Both the position numbers and the translations under genes were made by a program. DNA of 15,396 nucleotides. It comes from Fidelibacterota bacterium. Its GTDB lineage: Bacteria; Marinisomatota; Marinisomatia; SCGC-AAA003-L08; TMED6. The stretch covers positions 1-15,396 of the forward strand of contig JAAZYZ010000052.1 in the NCBI GenBank assembly GCA_014239355.1. Reading direction: 5' to 3'. Shown one piece after another: positions 1 through 6,696 of the stretch. The stretch's first letter is position 1, and every line of letters begins with the position of its first letter. The notes under the pieces are model-generated. The model did no database searches. It was not told where the DNA came from and saw nothing but the letters and a program-made list of their open reading frames with translations.

Positions 1-671
1 ACCTTCTGAACTAATGTTAGTTGAATATCTCCTGTCCCTGGAGGTAAATCTAAAAATAATATATCTAATTCACCCCAATCCACTTGCGCAAAAAATTGTT
101 CTGTCATTCTTGAAACCATAGGGCCTCTCCATATTGTAGGAGCAGCCTCATCATTTAAAAAACCAAATGACATTAATTTCATTCCATTCTTTTCAATAGG
201 AGCTAATAAATTATCAGAATTCATTACGGGTTTTTCTGAGCAACCTAAAGCCATAGGTAAACTAGGACCATATATATCTAAATCTAAAATTCCAACTTTT
301 AATTTTTTTGATAAAACTGATGCAAGATTAACGGTAGTAGTAGATTTACCTACCCCTCCTTTTCCACTTGCTATTGCAACAATATTTTTGACCTTACTTA
401 ATGTTTTAATATCTCCAACAATATTGTGTTGTTCATTGGAAGTAATAATCTCAATGTTAATCTCTAAATTATTAAATTCTTTTTTTAAATTATTTTTAAT
501 AGAATTTTTAATCTTATCAATAATTTCAGAGTCTGCTTTTAAATTTAATTGTAATAATAGCTTATCACCTTTTAAACTTAAATTATTAATTATTCCAAAT
601 GATACAATATCTCTATTATATCCAGGATAATTAATCTGTTTCAATAATGAAATAATTCTATCTTTATCCAT
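1..671 (-). CDS. mrp: Mrp/ApbC-family iron-sulfur cluster carrier ATPase (3' end cut by window edge)
   Basis: I translated this from the complement: it begins ATG at 671 and stays open for 223 codons to the left edge, so the C-terminal third is missing. Residues 1 to about 80 form a MIP18/DUF59-type domain (YPGYNRDIVSFG at 15-26). A P-loop ATPase of the MinD/Mrp class follows: deviant Walker A GKGGVGKS at 103-110 with signature Lys104, the nucleotide-contacting DLDIYGPSLP at 130-139, and DLPPGTGD at 208-215. These motifs are diagnostic of Mrp/NBP35 proteins, cytosolic dimers that bind and hand over [4Fe-4S] clusters. The CxxC cluster-binding motif normally lies further C-terminal and cannot be checked here. 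The gene is divergent from rng, with a TATAAT box about 50 bases upstream of its start. A plus-strand reading frame at 388-630 is only its antisense shadow. Identification is firm; the substrate apoproteins are unknown. Confidence 0.93.
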   Translation of the reverse strand, partial: MDKDRIISLLKQINYPGYNRDIVSFGIINNLSLKGDKLLLQLNLKADSEIIDKIKNSIKNNLKKEFNNLEINIEIITSNEQHNIVGDIKTLSKVKNIVAIASGKGGVGKSTTTVNLASVLSKKLKVGILDLDIYGPSLPMALGCSEKPVMNSDNLLAPIEKNGMKLMSFGFLNDEAAPTIWRGPMVSRMTEQFFAQVDWGELDILFLDLPPGTGDIQLTLVQK

Positions 672-723
672 GCGTTATTTTAATAAATAAAAATAGATTT
701 AAATAAATAATATTTTAGTTTAA

Positions 724-729
724 ATTATA
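724..729 (-). promoter_or_regulatory. Probable -10 box of the mrp promoter
   Basis: Read on the minus strand this is a perfect TATAAT, 52 bases upstream of the mrp ATG, which would give a leader of roughly 45 bases. No good -35 hexamer is visible 16-18 bases further upstream, only A-rich sequence. In DNA this A+T-rich a TATAAT can occur by chance, so the support is the exact match plus its sensible position in the divergent intergenic region. Confidence 0.4.
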
Positions 730-790
730 GCCAAGTTAGTAAATGATTTTTATGATTGTGGATTTAGTTTTTTTGTTTATTTATTAGATA

Positions 791-809
791 GATATGCCTC
801 GGGCATATT
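791..809 (+). promoter_or_regulatory. Hairpin (7-bp perfect inverted repeat) upstream of rng
   Basis: ATATGCC (792-798) and GGCATAT (802-808) are exact inverted repeats around a 3-base TCG loop. A G-U pair (791/809) could extend the stem in RNA. It is the most G+C-rich spot in the intergenic region. On the plus strand it is followed by a long T-rich stretch (809-843, including TTTTTA repeated in tandem). It could be a terminator-like or attenuator hairpin in an rng leader, a stop for transcripts entering from elsewhere, or a dyad operator between the divergent genes. The distance to the rng start codon is about 120 bases. Which role applies depends on where rng transcription starts, which I cannot see. 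Confidence 0.4.
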
Positions 810-917
810 ATTATTTTTGCTTTATTTTTATTTTTATTTTTTTCATCTAATAAAAGCTTTTTATCCCCCACGTTCCTATTAATCAAAAAATAATGAAATT
901 ATTTTAATAATAATTAG

Positions 918-924
918 TAAGGAG
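918..924 (+). promoter_or_regulatory. Strong Shine-Dalgarno site of rng
   Basis: TAAGGAG ends five bases before the ATG at 930. It is the best ribosome-binding site in the window and fixes the rng start codon. Most other genes here have no recognisable Shine-Dalgarno sequence. Confidence 0.85.
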
Positions 925-929
925 ACTCT

Positions 930-2432
930 ATGGGAGAAACTTCCAAAGATATTTATATTAATTCTAGTATAAGTAGCAATCGTATTGCAATTATAGAGAA
1001 TGAACAATTAGTAGAATTATACATTGATTTTCCTAACCATACTAAGTTGGTTGGGAATATTTATAATGGTTTGGTCCAAAATATTATTCCTGGAATAGAA
1101 GCATCATTTATTGATATTAATAGTGATGTCAATGCATTTCTTCCATTATCAGAATTAGATAATGAAGAAAATTATAAAAATATTACTTTTGAAGATGATA
1201 AAAAGACAAAAATAAATAAAAATAAAAATCTAAAAATTGGTGATGAAATTTTAGTGCAAGTAGTAAAAGAACCTTTTGGAGGTAAAGGTGCTAGAATTAC
1301 AACTGATATTTCAATTCCTGGAGCCTTAATAGTATTAATCCCAAATCAAACCTACATAGGGATTTCTAAAAAAATAAATGATAAATACGAGCGTAGAAGA
1401 TTAAGAAAAATGATTGAATCATTTAAGCCAAAAAAGACAGGTGTGATTATTAGGACAACTGCTCAAGGTAAAAATGAAGAAATTTTAAAAGAGGAATTTG
1501 ATACACTATATAAACAATGGAGTAATTGTATAAATAAAAGTAAATCTAAAAAAGCGCCAAAACTGGTACATGAAGATGGATCAATGTCATTTAGGGTTAT
1601 TAGAGATTTATTTGATGATAAAGTGAACAATATATACGTTGATTCTAAACATATTTTTAATTCTATTTGTAATTATGTAAAGAAAATTAATCCAAATCAC
1701 TTAGAAAAAATAAATTTTTACAATAAAAAACGACCTATATTTAATTTATATAATATTGAAGAGCAAATCAGTAAATCACTAAATAAAAAAGTTTGGTTAA
1801 AAAGTGGGGGGCATCTTGCAATTGATCATACAGAAGCAATGATTGTAATAGATGTAAATAGTGGAAGATATATTGGTAAGAAAAATCATGAAGAAAATTC
1901 ATTAAAAATAAATTTAGAAGCTGCAGCTGAATGTGCAAAACAATTAAGGTTGCGAGATATTGGTGGTTTAATTGTTATTGATTTTATTGATATGCTAAAA
2001 GCAGCAAATAGAAAAAAGGTTTATGATTTTTTTAGAAAAGAATTAAAAAAAGATTCAGCAAAAGTTGCAACAGAAGAATTTTCAAAATTTGGTTTGTTAG
2101 AAATGACACGACAACGTGTTAGACAAAATTTATTAGATACTATGAAGGAGAATTGTAAGGTGTCAAATGGTACAGGAAAAGTTTTTAAAAAGGAAATTGT
2201 ATTAACAAACTTAGAAAATGTAATTAAAAATTATAAATTAAATAATAAAGATATGCAATTAGATATATTTTTAAATCCTGAAGTAATTGATTATATAAAT
2301 GAGCATGTCAAAATATTTAAAAAGAAGTTTTTATGGAAACAGTTTGTACTATTAAATATCAAGCCTGATAAAAAATTATTCACACATGAATATAAAATAT
2401 ATTCTAAGGATAAGAAAGAATATATCGATTAA
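930..2432 (+). CDS. rng: Ribonuclease E/G family endoribonuclease (RNase G-sized)
   Basis: The product is a 500-residue single-strand-specific endoribonuclease for mRNA decay and rRNA processing in the cytoplasm. The N terminus follows the family pattern (VGNIYNGLVQNIIPGIEASF, in the 40s-60s). It enters an S1 RNA-binding domain at about 38-130 that carries a lysine-rich insert before LKIGDEILVQVVKEPFGGKG. The DNase I-like catalytic core has both metal-binding aspartates: D308 in VIDVNSG and D351 in IVIDFIDM. Their 43-residue spacing equals that of D303 and D346 in E. coli RNase E. QLRLRDIGG and FGLLEMTRQR are also family hallmarks. The length matches RNase G and lacks the long disordered RNase E tail. 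One oddity: the zinc-link motif CPxCxGTG reads CKVSNGTG (409-416), keeping Cys409 but with Ser412 in place of the second cysteine. The gene heads a run with rplU and rpmA. Confidence 0.95.
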   Translation: MGETSKDIYINSSISSNRIAIIENEQLVELYIDFPNHTKLVGNIYNGLVQNIIPGIEASFIDINSDVNAFLPLSELDNEENYKNITFEDDKKTKINKNKNLKIGDEILVQVVKEPFGGKGARITTDISIPGALIVLIPNQTYIGISKKINDKYERRRLRKMIESFKPKKTGVIIRTTAQGKNEEILKEEFDTLYKQWSNCINKSKSKKAPKLVHEDGSMSFRVIRDLFDDKVNNIYVDSKHIFNSICNYVKKINPNHLEKINFYNKKRPIFNLYNIEEQISKSLNKKVWLKSGGHLAIDHTEAMIVIDVNSGRYIGKKNHEENSLKINLEAAAECAKQLRLRDIGGLIVIDFIDMLKAANRKKVYDFFRKELKKDSAKVATEEFSKFGLLEMTRQRVRQNLLDTMKENCKVSNGTGKVFKKEIVLTNLENVIKNYKLNNKDMQLDIFLNPEVIDYINEHVKIFKKKFLWKQFVLLNIKPDKKLFTHEYKIYSKDKKEYID

Positions 2433-2444
2433 TTAGTTTTAATG

Positions 2445-2474
2445 TTGCTAATATGATAAATAATTGAATAAATT
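2445..2474 (+). promoter_or_regulatory. Possible sigma-70-like promoter before rplU
   Basis: TTGCTA (2445-2450) and TAAATT (2469-2474) each match four of six consensus bases and are 18 bases apart. The gap between rng and rplU is 69 bases, enough for a separate promoter, which would make sense for a ribosomal protein gene. The match is weak and chance is a real alternative in A+T-rich DNA. Confidence 0.22.
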
Positions 2475-2478
2475 AGCG

Positions 2479-2494
2479 CTCTTAAAATAAAGAG
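2479..2494 (+). promoter_or_regulatory. Small hairpin covering the rplU ribosome-binding site
   Basis: CTCTT (2479-2483) pairs perfectly with AAGAG (2490-2494) across a 6-base AAAATA loop. AAGAG is also the only Shine-Dalgarno-like sequence for rplU, seven bases before its ATG, so the hairpin would hide it. L21 leader RNAs with regulatory structure are known in some bacteria, but this five-pair stem is short and I do not recognise it as one of them. Confidence 0.3.
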
Positions 2495-2501
2495 TATAAA
2501 T

Positions 2502-2861
2502 ATGTATGCAATTGTAGATATAAAGGGAAAACAATTTAAGGTTGAAAAAAATCAAACTATTGATGTCCCTAAGCTAAATGAAAAAATAGGATCAAAAATA
2601 GAATTTGATAATGTTTTACTTACTAGTGATAATGGTAAAGTTTCAACTAAAACATCAATGAAAATTGTAGCTAAAGTTGTTTCACATGAAGTAGCTGATA
2701 AAGTAATTGTCTTTAAAATGAAAAGAAGAAAAGGGTATCAGAAAAAAAATGGTCATAAACAACAGTTTACCACTATTAAGATTCAAGATTTAAAAACAGC
2801 TAAAAAAACTACAGCTAAAAAAACTACAGCTAAAAAAACTGCTAAAGAAAATAAGGATTAA
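2502..2861 (+). CDS. rplU: 50S ribosomal protein L21 (bL21) with lysine-rich tail
   Basis: The 119-residue product starts [18 protein letters not shown], the standard bL21 opening. It carries the conserved [19 protein letters not shown] stretch (near 74-92) that contacts 23S rRNA. bL21 is usually about 100-105 residues, so the body is complete. The extra 15-20 residues form a low-complexity tail of TAKKT units encoded by an exact 15-base tandem repeat. bL21 helps early 50S assembly and sits near bL20. The gene is followed two bases later by rpmA, the near-universal L21-L27 pairing, so the two are certainly co-transcribed. Confidence 0.97.
   Translation: MYAIVDIKGKQFKVEKNQTIDVPKLNEKIGSKIEFDNVLLTSDNGKVSTKTSMKIVAKVVSHEVADKVIVFKMKRRKGYQKKNGHKQQFTTIKIQDLKTAKKTTAKKTTAKKTAKENKD
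2796..2840 (+). repeat. Three exact tandem copies of a 15-base unit in the rplU 3' end
   Basis: The unit ACAGCTAAAAAAACT occurs at 2796-2810, 2811-2825 and 2826-2840 with no mismatch, and a degenerate fourth start (GCTAAAGAAAAT) follows. It is in frame and codes for a five-residue T-A-K-K-T repeat. Each copy holds a run of seven A, so both copy number and homopolymer length could vary between strains. Confidence 0.93.
2853..2857 (+). promoter_or_regulatory. Shine-Dalgarno site of rpmA inside the end of rplU
   Basis: AAGGA lies six bases before the rpmA ATG and overlaps the last codons of rplU (AAG-GAT-TAA). Ribosomes ending rplU translation would stop right over it, which suggests coupled translation of the two ribosomal proteins. 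Confidence 0.65.
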
Positions 2862-2863
2862 TT

Positions 2864-3124
2864 ATGGCACATAAAAAAGGTGTTGGAAGCTCCAAAAATG
2901 GTAGAGATAGTAACCCTAATAGACTTGGGGTAAAAAGAGCTGATGGTCAAAAAATTAGAGCTGGTTCAATAATAGTAAGACAACGAGGAACTAAAGTCCA
3001 TCCAGGAAAAAATGTCAAAAAAGGTACAGATGATACTCTATTTGCAACAGCTGATGGTGTTGTGAAATTTCAAGATTTTAGTAAAAATGGTAAATCTAAA
3101 AAACGAGTTACTGTAATAAATTAA
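2864..3124 (+). CDS. rpmA: 50S ribosomal protein L27 (bL27)
   Basis: This is a complete 86-residue bL27, the usual length. It begins [20 protein letters not shown] and continues [20 protein letters not shown] and [10 protein letters not shown], all strongly conserved. The flexible N terminus reaches towards the peptidyl-transferase centre. The Met-Ala-His-Lys-Lys start is the unprocessed form, without the N-terminal extension that Firmicutes and relatives cleave off. It lies two bases after rplU with a good ribosome-binding site. No hairpin terminator is visible in the 36 bases between it and the next gene, so read-through into the receptor gene is possible. Confidence 0.98.
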   Translation: MAHKKGVGSSKNGRDSNPNRLGVKRADGQKIRAGSIIVRQRGTKVHPGKNVKKGTDDTLFATADGVVKFQDFSKNGKSKKRVTVIN

Positions 3125-3160
3125 CTTCTACTTTTTATTTTTAATTAATACTTTATATTT

Positions 3161-5503
3161 ATGAATAAATATATTTTCTTAATTATTGTTCTATTCAATA
3201 TTTCTCTTTCAGAAATCGTTATATCTGGTTTTATAACAAATAAAAATACTGGTGAAGCTTTAATTGGTGCTAATATTTTTATATCTGATACAAATAATGG
3301 CGTTGCTACTGATAAAAATGGTTTTTACTCAATCGTTATAGATGAAAATAGATCTAATAATATTGAAATAGTAACCCAATACTTAGGTTATGCATCTACT
3401 AATCAAAAAATTATGTTGGGCGCTAATCAATCTATTGTAATTGATTTTGAATTGTCTCCAGCTAGTATTGAAATTCAAACAACTGAAATTAAAGGTGAAA
3501 AAGAAACTAGACAGACTCTTACTCAATATAGTAGTATAAAAGTAACCCAAGCACAATTATCAGCATTACCATCACTAGCTGAAGCAGATATATTTAGAAC
3601 TCTTCAATCTTTACCAGGCGTCCTTCAATCATCAGAGTTTAGTACTGGTTTGATTATACGAGGTGGAAATACGGATCAAAATTTAATTTTACTTGATGGA
3701 ATTACTGTATATAATCCATCACATCTAGGCGGCATATTTTCTAATTTTATTGTTGAGGCAATTAAAGAAGCTAATCTAACTAAAGGTGGTTATAATGCTG
3801 AATACGGGGGACGCTTATCTGCAGTATTAGATGTAATAAGTAGAGAAGGAAATAGAAAAGACTTGAAATTAAAAGCTGATATTTCTTTATTATCAGCAAA
3901 GGCCACAGCTGAAGGTCCATTTTATAAAGGGGCTTGGTTAGTGTCTGGAAGAAGAACATATTTTGATAAAGTATTTGAAGCACTTGATTATACAGGTGTT
4001 CCACCATATTATTTTTATGATATACAAGGCCATGCTTTTACAGATTTAACCTATAAAGATAGAATTAGTGTGAGTTTTTATAATGGATTAGATGATTTTG
4101 AGTATGGACCTATTGCAATTCAGGGTGATTGGGGAAATGAGACTGCAAGTATTAAATATAGACGATTATTTAATGAAAAATTAATAGGTAATTTTTTATT
4201 TGCTAAAAGCAAATTTTTTGTGAATTTTGGATTAGGTGGTTCTTCTGGTATAAATGAAGAAGATACGATTAATGATCAAACACTATCAGGAGATTTATCG
4301 TATTTTTTAAATAATAATATTACAGCTAAAGCAGGTTATCAATATAAAAAATTAAAATTTAGTTATGAATCTTTCTTTGATGACTCAACTTTATTCTCTC
4401 TTGTAAACAGTCCAAATGAATGGAGCATTTACTCACAAATAAAAATTGTGCTAAATAAAAATTGGATTATTGAGCCAGGGGTTCGATTAAATCATTATGA
4501 TAAATTATATCCTAATTTAAGATTGGGTTTGAAACATATTTTGAAACCTGATGAATTTATAAATTTTTCGATCGGTAATTATGACCAATTTATGTTTACA
4601 TTCCAAGATGATTTTAACCCTCCTTTATTAGATGCATGGATTGCAATAGATGAATCTGTTAATGCAGGAAAAGCAGAACATGTAGTTCTAGGCTATGAAA
4701 AATATATTTCTGATTATAAATTTCAAATAGAAGGTTATTATAAAAATATTTATAATATGCTAACTTTTGAAGATCAAAGAGCAACTACAGATGGAGAAGT
4801 CTCAAGTGAAGAATTAGCTGATATCTTAACTCCCTCAGATGGAGAAGCAGGTGGAATAGAATTGTTTGCACAAAAATTAAAAGGTGATTTAACAGGCTGG
4901 ATTAATTATACATTATCTTACTCTACAAAAGAAATGAATGGAGTAAAATATTTTACTAATTGGGATAGGAGACATGTCTTAAATTTTATTGGTAATAAAA
5001 AATTAAAGAATGGTTTATTAAAAAATTGGGAATTTAACTGGAAATTTACCTATCAATCAGGACAAGCACATACACCTATACTAGGATATTATTTAGAAGA
5101 TATGCCTGATTCTCCTGAAACAATTTGGCGATCAATTCCTGGATCTAGAAACTCAGCGCGGTATCCAGCATATCATAGGTTAGACTTAGGATTAATTAGA
5201 GAATTTAAATTGTCTAAAAAAACAAAAGGGAAATTTTTTGTTCAAGTTATAAATGCATATAATAGAAGAAACATTTTTAGATACTTTTATACAACTCAAA
5301 ATACTGAAGGTGTTGATGACGATGGTGATTGGGATATACTAGAAGATGATATAAATGGAGATGGTGAAGCTGGGTATTATTTTGATGGAAATCAATGGGT
5401 ACCTGAACCAAATGTAGATGAACCTGATGAAAATATTCCTCAAAAACAAGAACTCAGTATTTTTCCATTAATACCAACAATAGGATTTTCTATAGAATTT
5501 TAA
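3161..5503 (+). CDS. TonB-dependent outer-membrane receptor with N-terminal carboxypeptidase-regulatory-like domain
   Basis: The 780-residue product is a TonB-gated importer. It has a signal peptide (1 to about 17, hydrophobic FLIIVLFNISLS). A CarboxypepD-regulatory-like beta-sandwich follows at about 19-105 (GEALIGANIFISDTNNGVAT and DKNGFYSI). The plug at about 125-230 contains LIIRGGNTDQNLILLDG and GGYNAEYGGRLSAVLDV. A 22-strand-type barrel runs to a terminal Phe (IGFSIEF), as expected for outer-membrane insertion. It is shorter than SusC-type receptors (about 1000 residues). Near the C terminus is an Asp/Gly-rich insert (719-736), probably in the last surface loop, that looks like a calcium-binding loop. 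The stop overlaps the start of the DUF4249-like lipoprotein by one base. The ligand cannot be read from the sequence. No Shine-Dalgarno site precedes the ATG, chosen because it directly starts the signal peptide. A minus-strand frame at 3780-4007 is a shadow. Confidence 0.92.
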   Translation: MNKYIFLIIVLFNISLSEIVISGFITNKNTGEALIGANIFISDTNNGVATDKNGFYSIVIDENRSNNIEIVTQYLGYASTNQKIMLGANQSIVIDFELSPASIEIQTTEIKGEKETRQTLTQYSSIKVTQAQLSALPSLAEADIFRTLQSLPGVLQSSEFSTGLIIRGGNTDQNLILLDGITVYNPSHLGGIFSNFIVEAIKEANLTKGGYNAEYGGRLSAVLDVISREGNRKDLKLKADISLLSAKATAEGPFYKGAWLVSGRRTYFDKVFEALDYTGVPPYYFYDIQGHAFTDLTYKDRISVSFYNGLDDFEYGPIAIQGDWGNETASIKYRRLFNEKLIGNFLFAKSKFFVNFGLGGSSGINEEDTINDQTLSGDLSYFLNNNITAKAGYQYKKLKFSYESFFDDSTLFSLVNSPNEWSIYSQIKIVLNKNWIIEPGVRLNHYDKLYPNLRLGLKHILKPDEFINFSIGNYDQFMFTFQDDFNPPLLDAWIAIDESVNAGKAEHVVLGYEKYISDYKFQIEGYYKNIYNMLTFEDQRATTDGEVSSEELADILTPSDGEAGGIELFAQKLKGDLTGWINYTLSYSTKEMNGVKYFTNWDRRHVLNFIGNKKLKNGLLKNWEFNWKFTYQSGQAHTPILGYYLEDMPDSPETIWRSIPGSRNSARYPAYHRLDLGLIREFKLSKKTKGKFFVQVINAYNRRNIFRYFYTTQNTEGVDDDGDWDILEDDINGDGEAGYYFDGNQWVPEPNVDEPDENIPQKQELSIFPLIPTIGFSIEF

Positions 5504-6696
5504 TGAGATACTTTATATACATATTAATCTTTATAATTGTAAGTTGCGAACTACCTGATAACGAAACTGAATATCAAGAAGGGCTTGTTGTATTTGGTAG
5601 AATTGAATTGTTTGAAATTGATGGAATAGCTTATGGAGATATTGACACTATAAGAGTCTCAATGAGCTCTGAGATAGATGCTGATCTTGAAAATGCAAAC
5701 CAATTGTATATTAATGATGCAAACGTAACAATTACTGGAGCTTTTGATCAAGATGAAAGTAATACCCGAACTATTACATTAAATACAATAAATGAGTTAG
5801 GAAAATATGTTATCGATGAAAATGAAGACTATAAAATCTGGCCAAACAGTAACTATACATTAAATGTAATATATCAAGATTATACAGTATCTGGGACTAC
5901 TACAACTCCAAGTTATCTTACTATTGGGAGTATAGAAGATAATTATAATTGTGAGCAATGTTCAGATCCAACAATTTATGGAGAAACTACTTGTGAAAAT
6001 TCTGGAGAAAACTGGACAAGTGAATTGCAAATTATTGAACCAATTAATGTAGATAATTTTAATTTAATTAATGATGATACCAATGGATTATGGATTTTAG
6101 ATCCAAATTTATTAGAGTCTTATATTGATGAAGAAATTATTAGCTCAATTGAATTATCAAGATATGGTTGTAGTGTTGGTAGTTTTGCATCAAAACCCTA
6201 TTTTGTACTAGATATAGATGACCAGGAAGAAGAAAATAATCCAAATCTATCTGCAATAAGAATACTATCTTATGCATTAGAAGAAAAACAATTGGGTTTA
6301 GAGCCATCAAATGATGATGGTACTTTTTTTGATTATAATCAAAATGAAATACAAGATATAACCTTGATTAATACTTTTTATGATACCACTGCTGTTTTTA
6401 AAATTTGGAAAGGTCCTTATTTTAGAGATGAAAACTATAATCCATATTTACTTAACCCATTTGTATGGACAGTAGAAACTAGCCCCACACCTATGATGTG
6501 GCTATATTTTAATTATTATGGAAAACATTTAATAGTTGTTCAAGCTTCTGATGATGCCTATTATGATTATTTAAGTGGTGACCCTCTGGGAGGAAATCAA
6601 TATCTATTGCCTGATTCAAATATTGAAGGTGGTTATGGGTTATTTACATCAAATTATTCTAAAGCATTCTTTTTAAATATTATCAAAGCAGACTAA
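5503..6696 (+). CDS. DUF4249-like surface/periplasmic lipoprotein, partner of the TonB receptor
   Basis: The 397-residue protein begins with a lipoprotein signal: hydrophobic residues 4-13, then the lipobox IVSC with the lipidated Cys15. The rest is an acidic, beta-rich extracellular domain (GLVVFGRIELFEIDG near 27-41, then YTVSGTTTTPSYLTIGSIED). That pattern and the position directly after a carboxypeptidase-regulatory-like receptor fit the DUF4249 family, known from Bacteroidota in the same gene order. By analogy with SusC-SusD it may capture ligand for the barrel, but its role is not established. C150, C153 and C164 lie in a loop (CEQCSDP ... TTCENSG), which may form a disulfide or bind metal. 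The start codon overlaps the upstream stop by one base (TAATG), indicating coupled translation. The family call is by pattern and neighbourhood and is less certain than the lipoprotein call. Confidence 0.72.
   Translation: MRYFIYILIFIIVSCELPDNETEYQEGLVVFGRIELFEIDGIAYGDIDTIRVSMSSEIDADLENANQLYINDANVTITGAFDQDESNTRTITLNTINELGKYVIDENEDYKIWPNSNYTLNVIYQDYTVSGTTTTPSYLTIGSIEDNYNCEQCSDPTIYGETTCENSGENWTSELQIIEPINVDNFNLINDDTNGLWILDPNLLESYIDEEIISSIELSRYGCSVGSFASKPYFVLDIDDQEEENNPNLSAIRILSYALEEKQLGLEPSNDDGTFFDYNQNEIQDITLINTFYDTTAVFKIWKGPYFRDENYNPYLLNPFVWTVETSPTPMMWLYFNYYGKHLIVVQASDDAYYDYLSGDPLGGNQYLLPDSNIEGGYGLFTSNYSKAFFLNIIKAD

Noticed and set aside
388..630. Open reading frame of 80 codons on the plus strand
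   Set aside because: It is antisense to the well-supported mrp gene and its translation is a low-complexity Leu/Ile/Ser string with no family pattern.
821..843. T/A tandem tract (TTTTTA units) as a phased curved-DNA element
   Set aside because: The period is about six bases, not the ten to eleven needed for phased bending. It looks like simple A/T-rich spacer.
811..853. TTGCTT (817-822) and TAATAA (848-853) as an rng promoter
   Set aside because: The hexamers are 25 bases apart, far from the usual 16-18, and the sequence between is a simple T/A tract, so I did not call a promoter.
3125..3160. T-rich gap between rpmA and the receptor gene as a terminator
   Set aside because: There are T runs but no inverted repeat ahead of them, so an intrinsic terminator is not supported.
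3780..4007. Open reading frame of 75 codons on the minus strand
   Set aside because: It lies inside the plug and barrel region of the TonB receptor on the opposite strand and has no start signal or recognisable motif.
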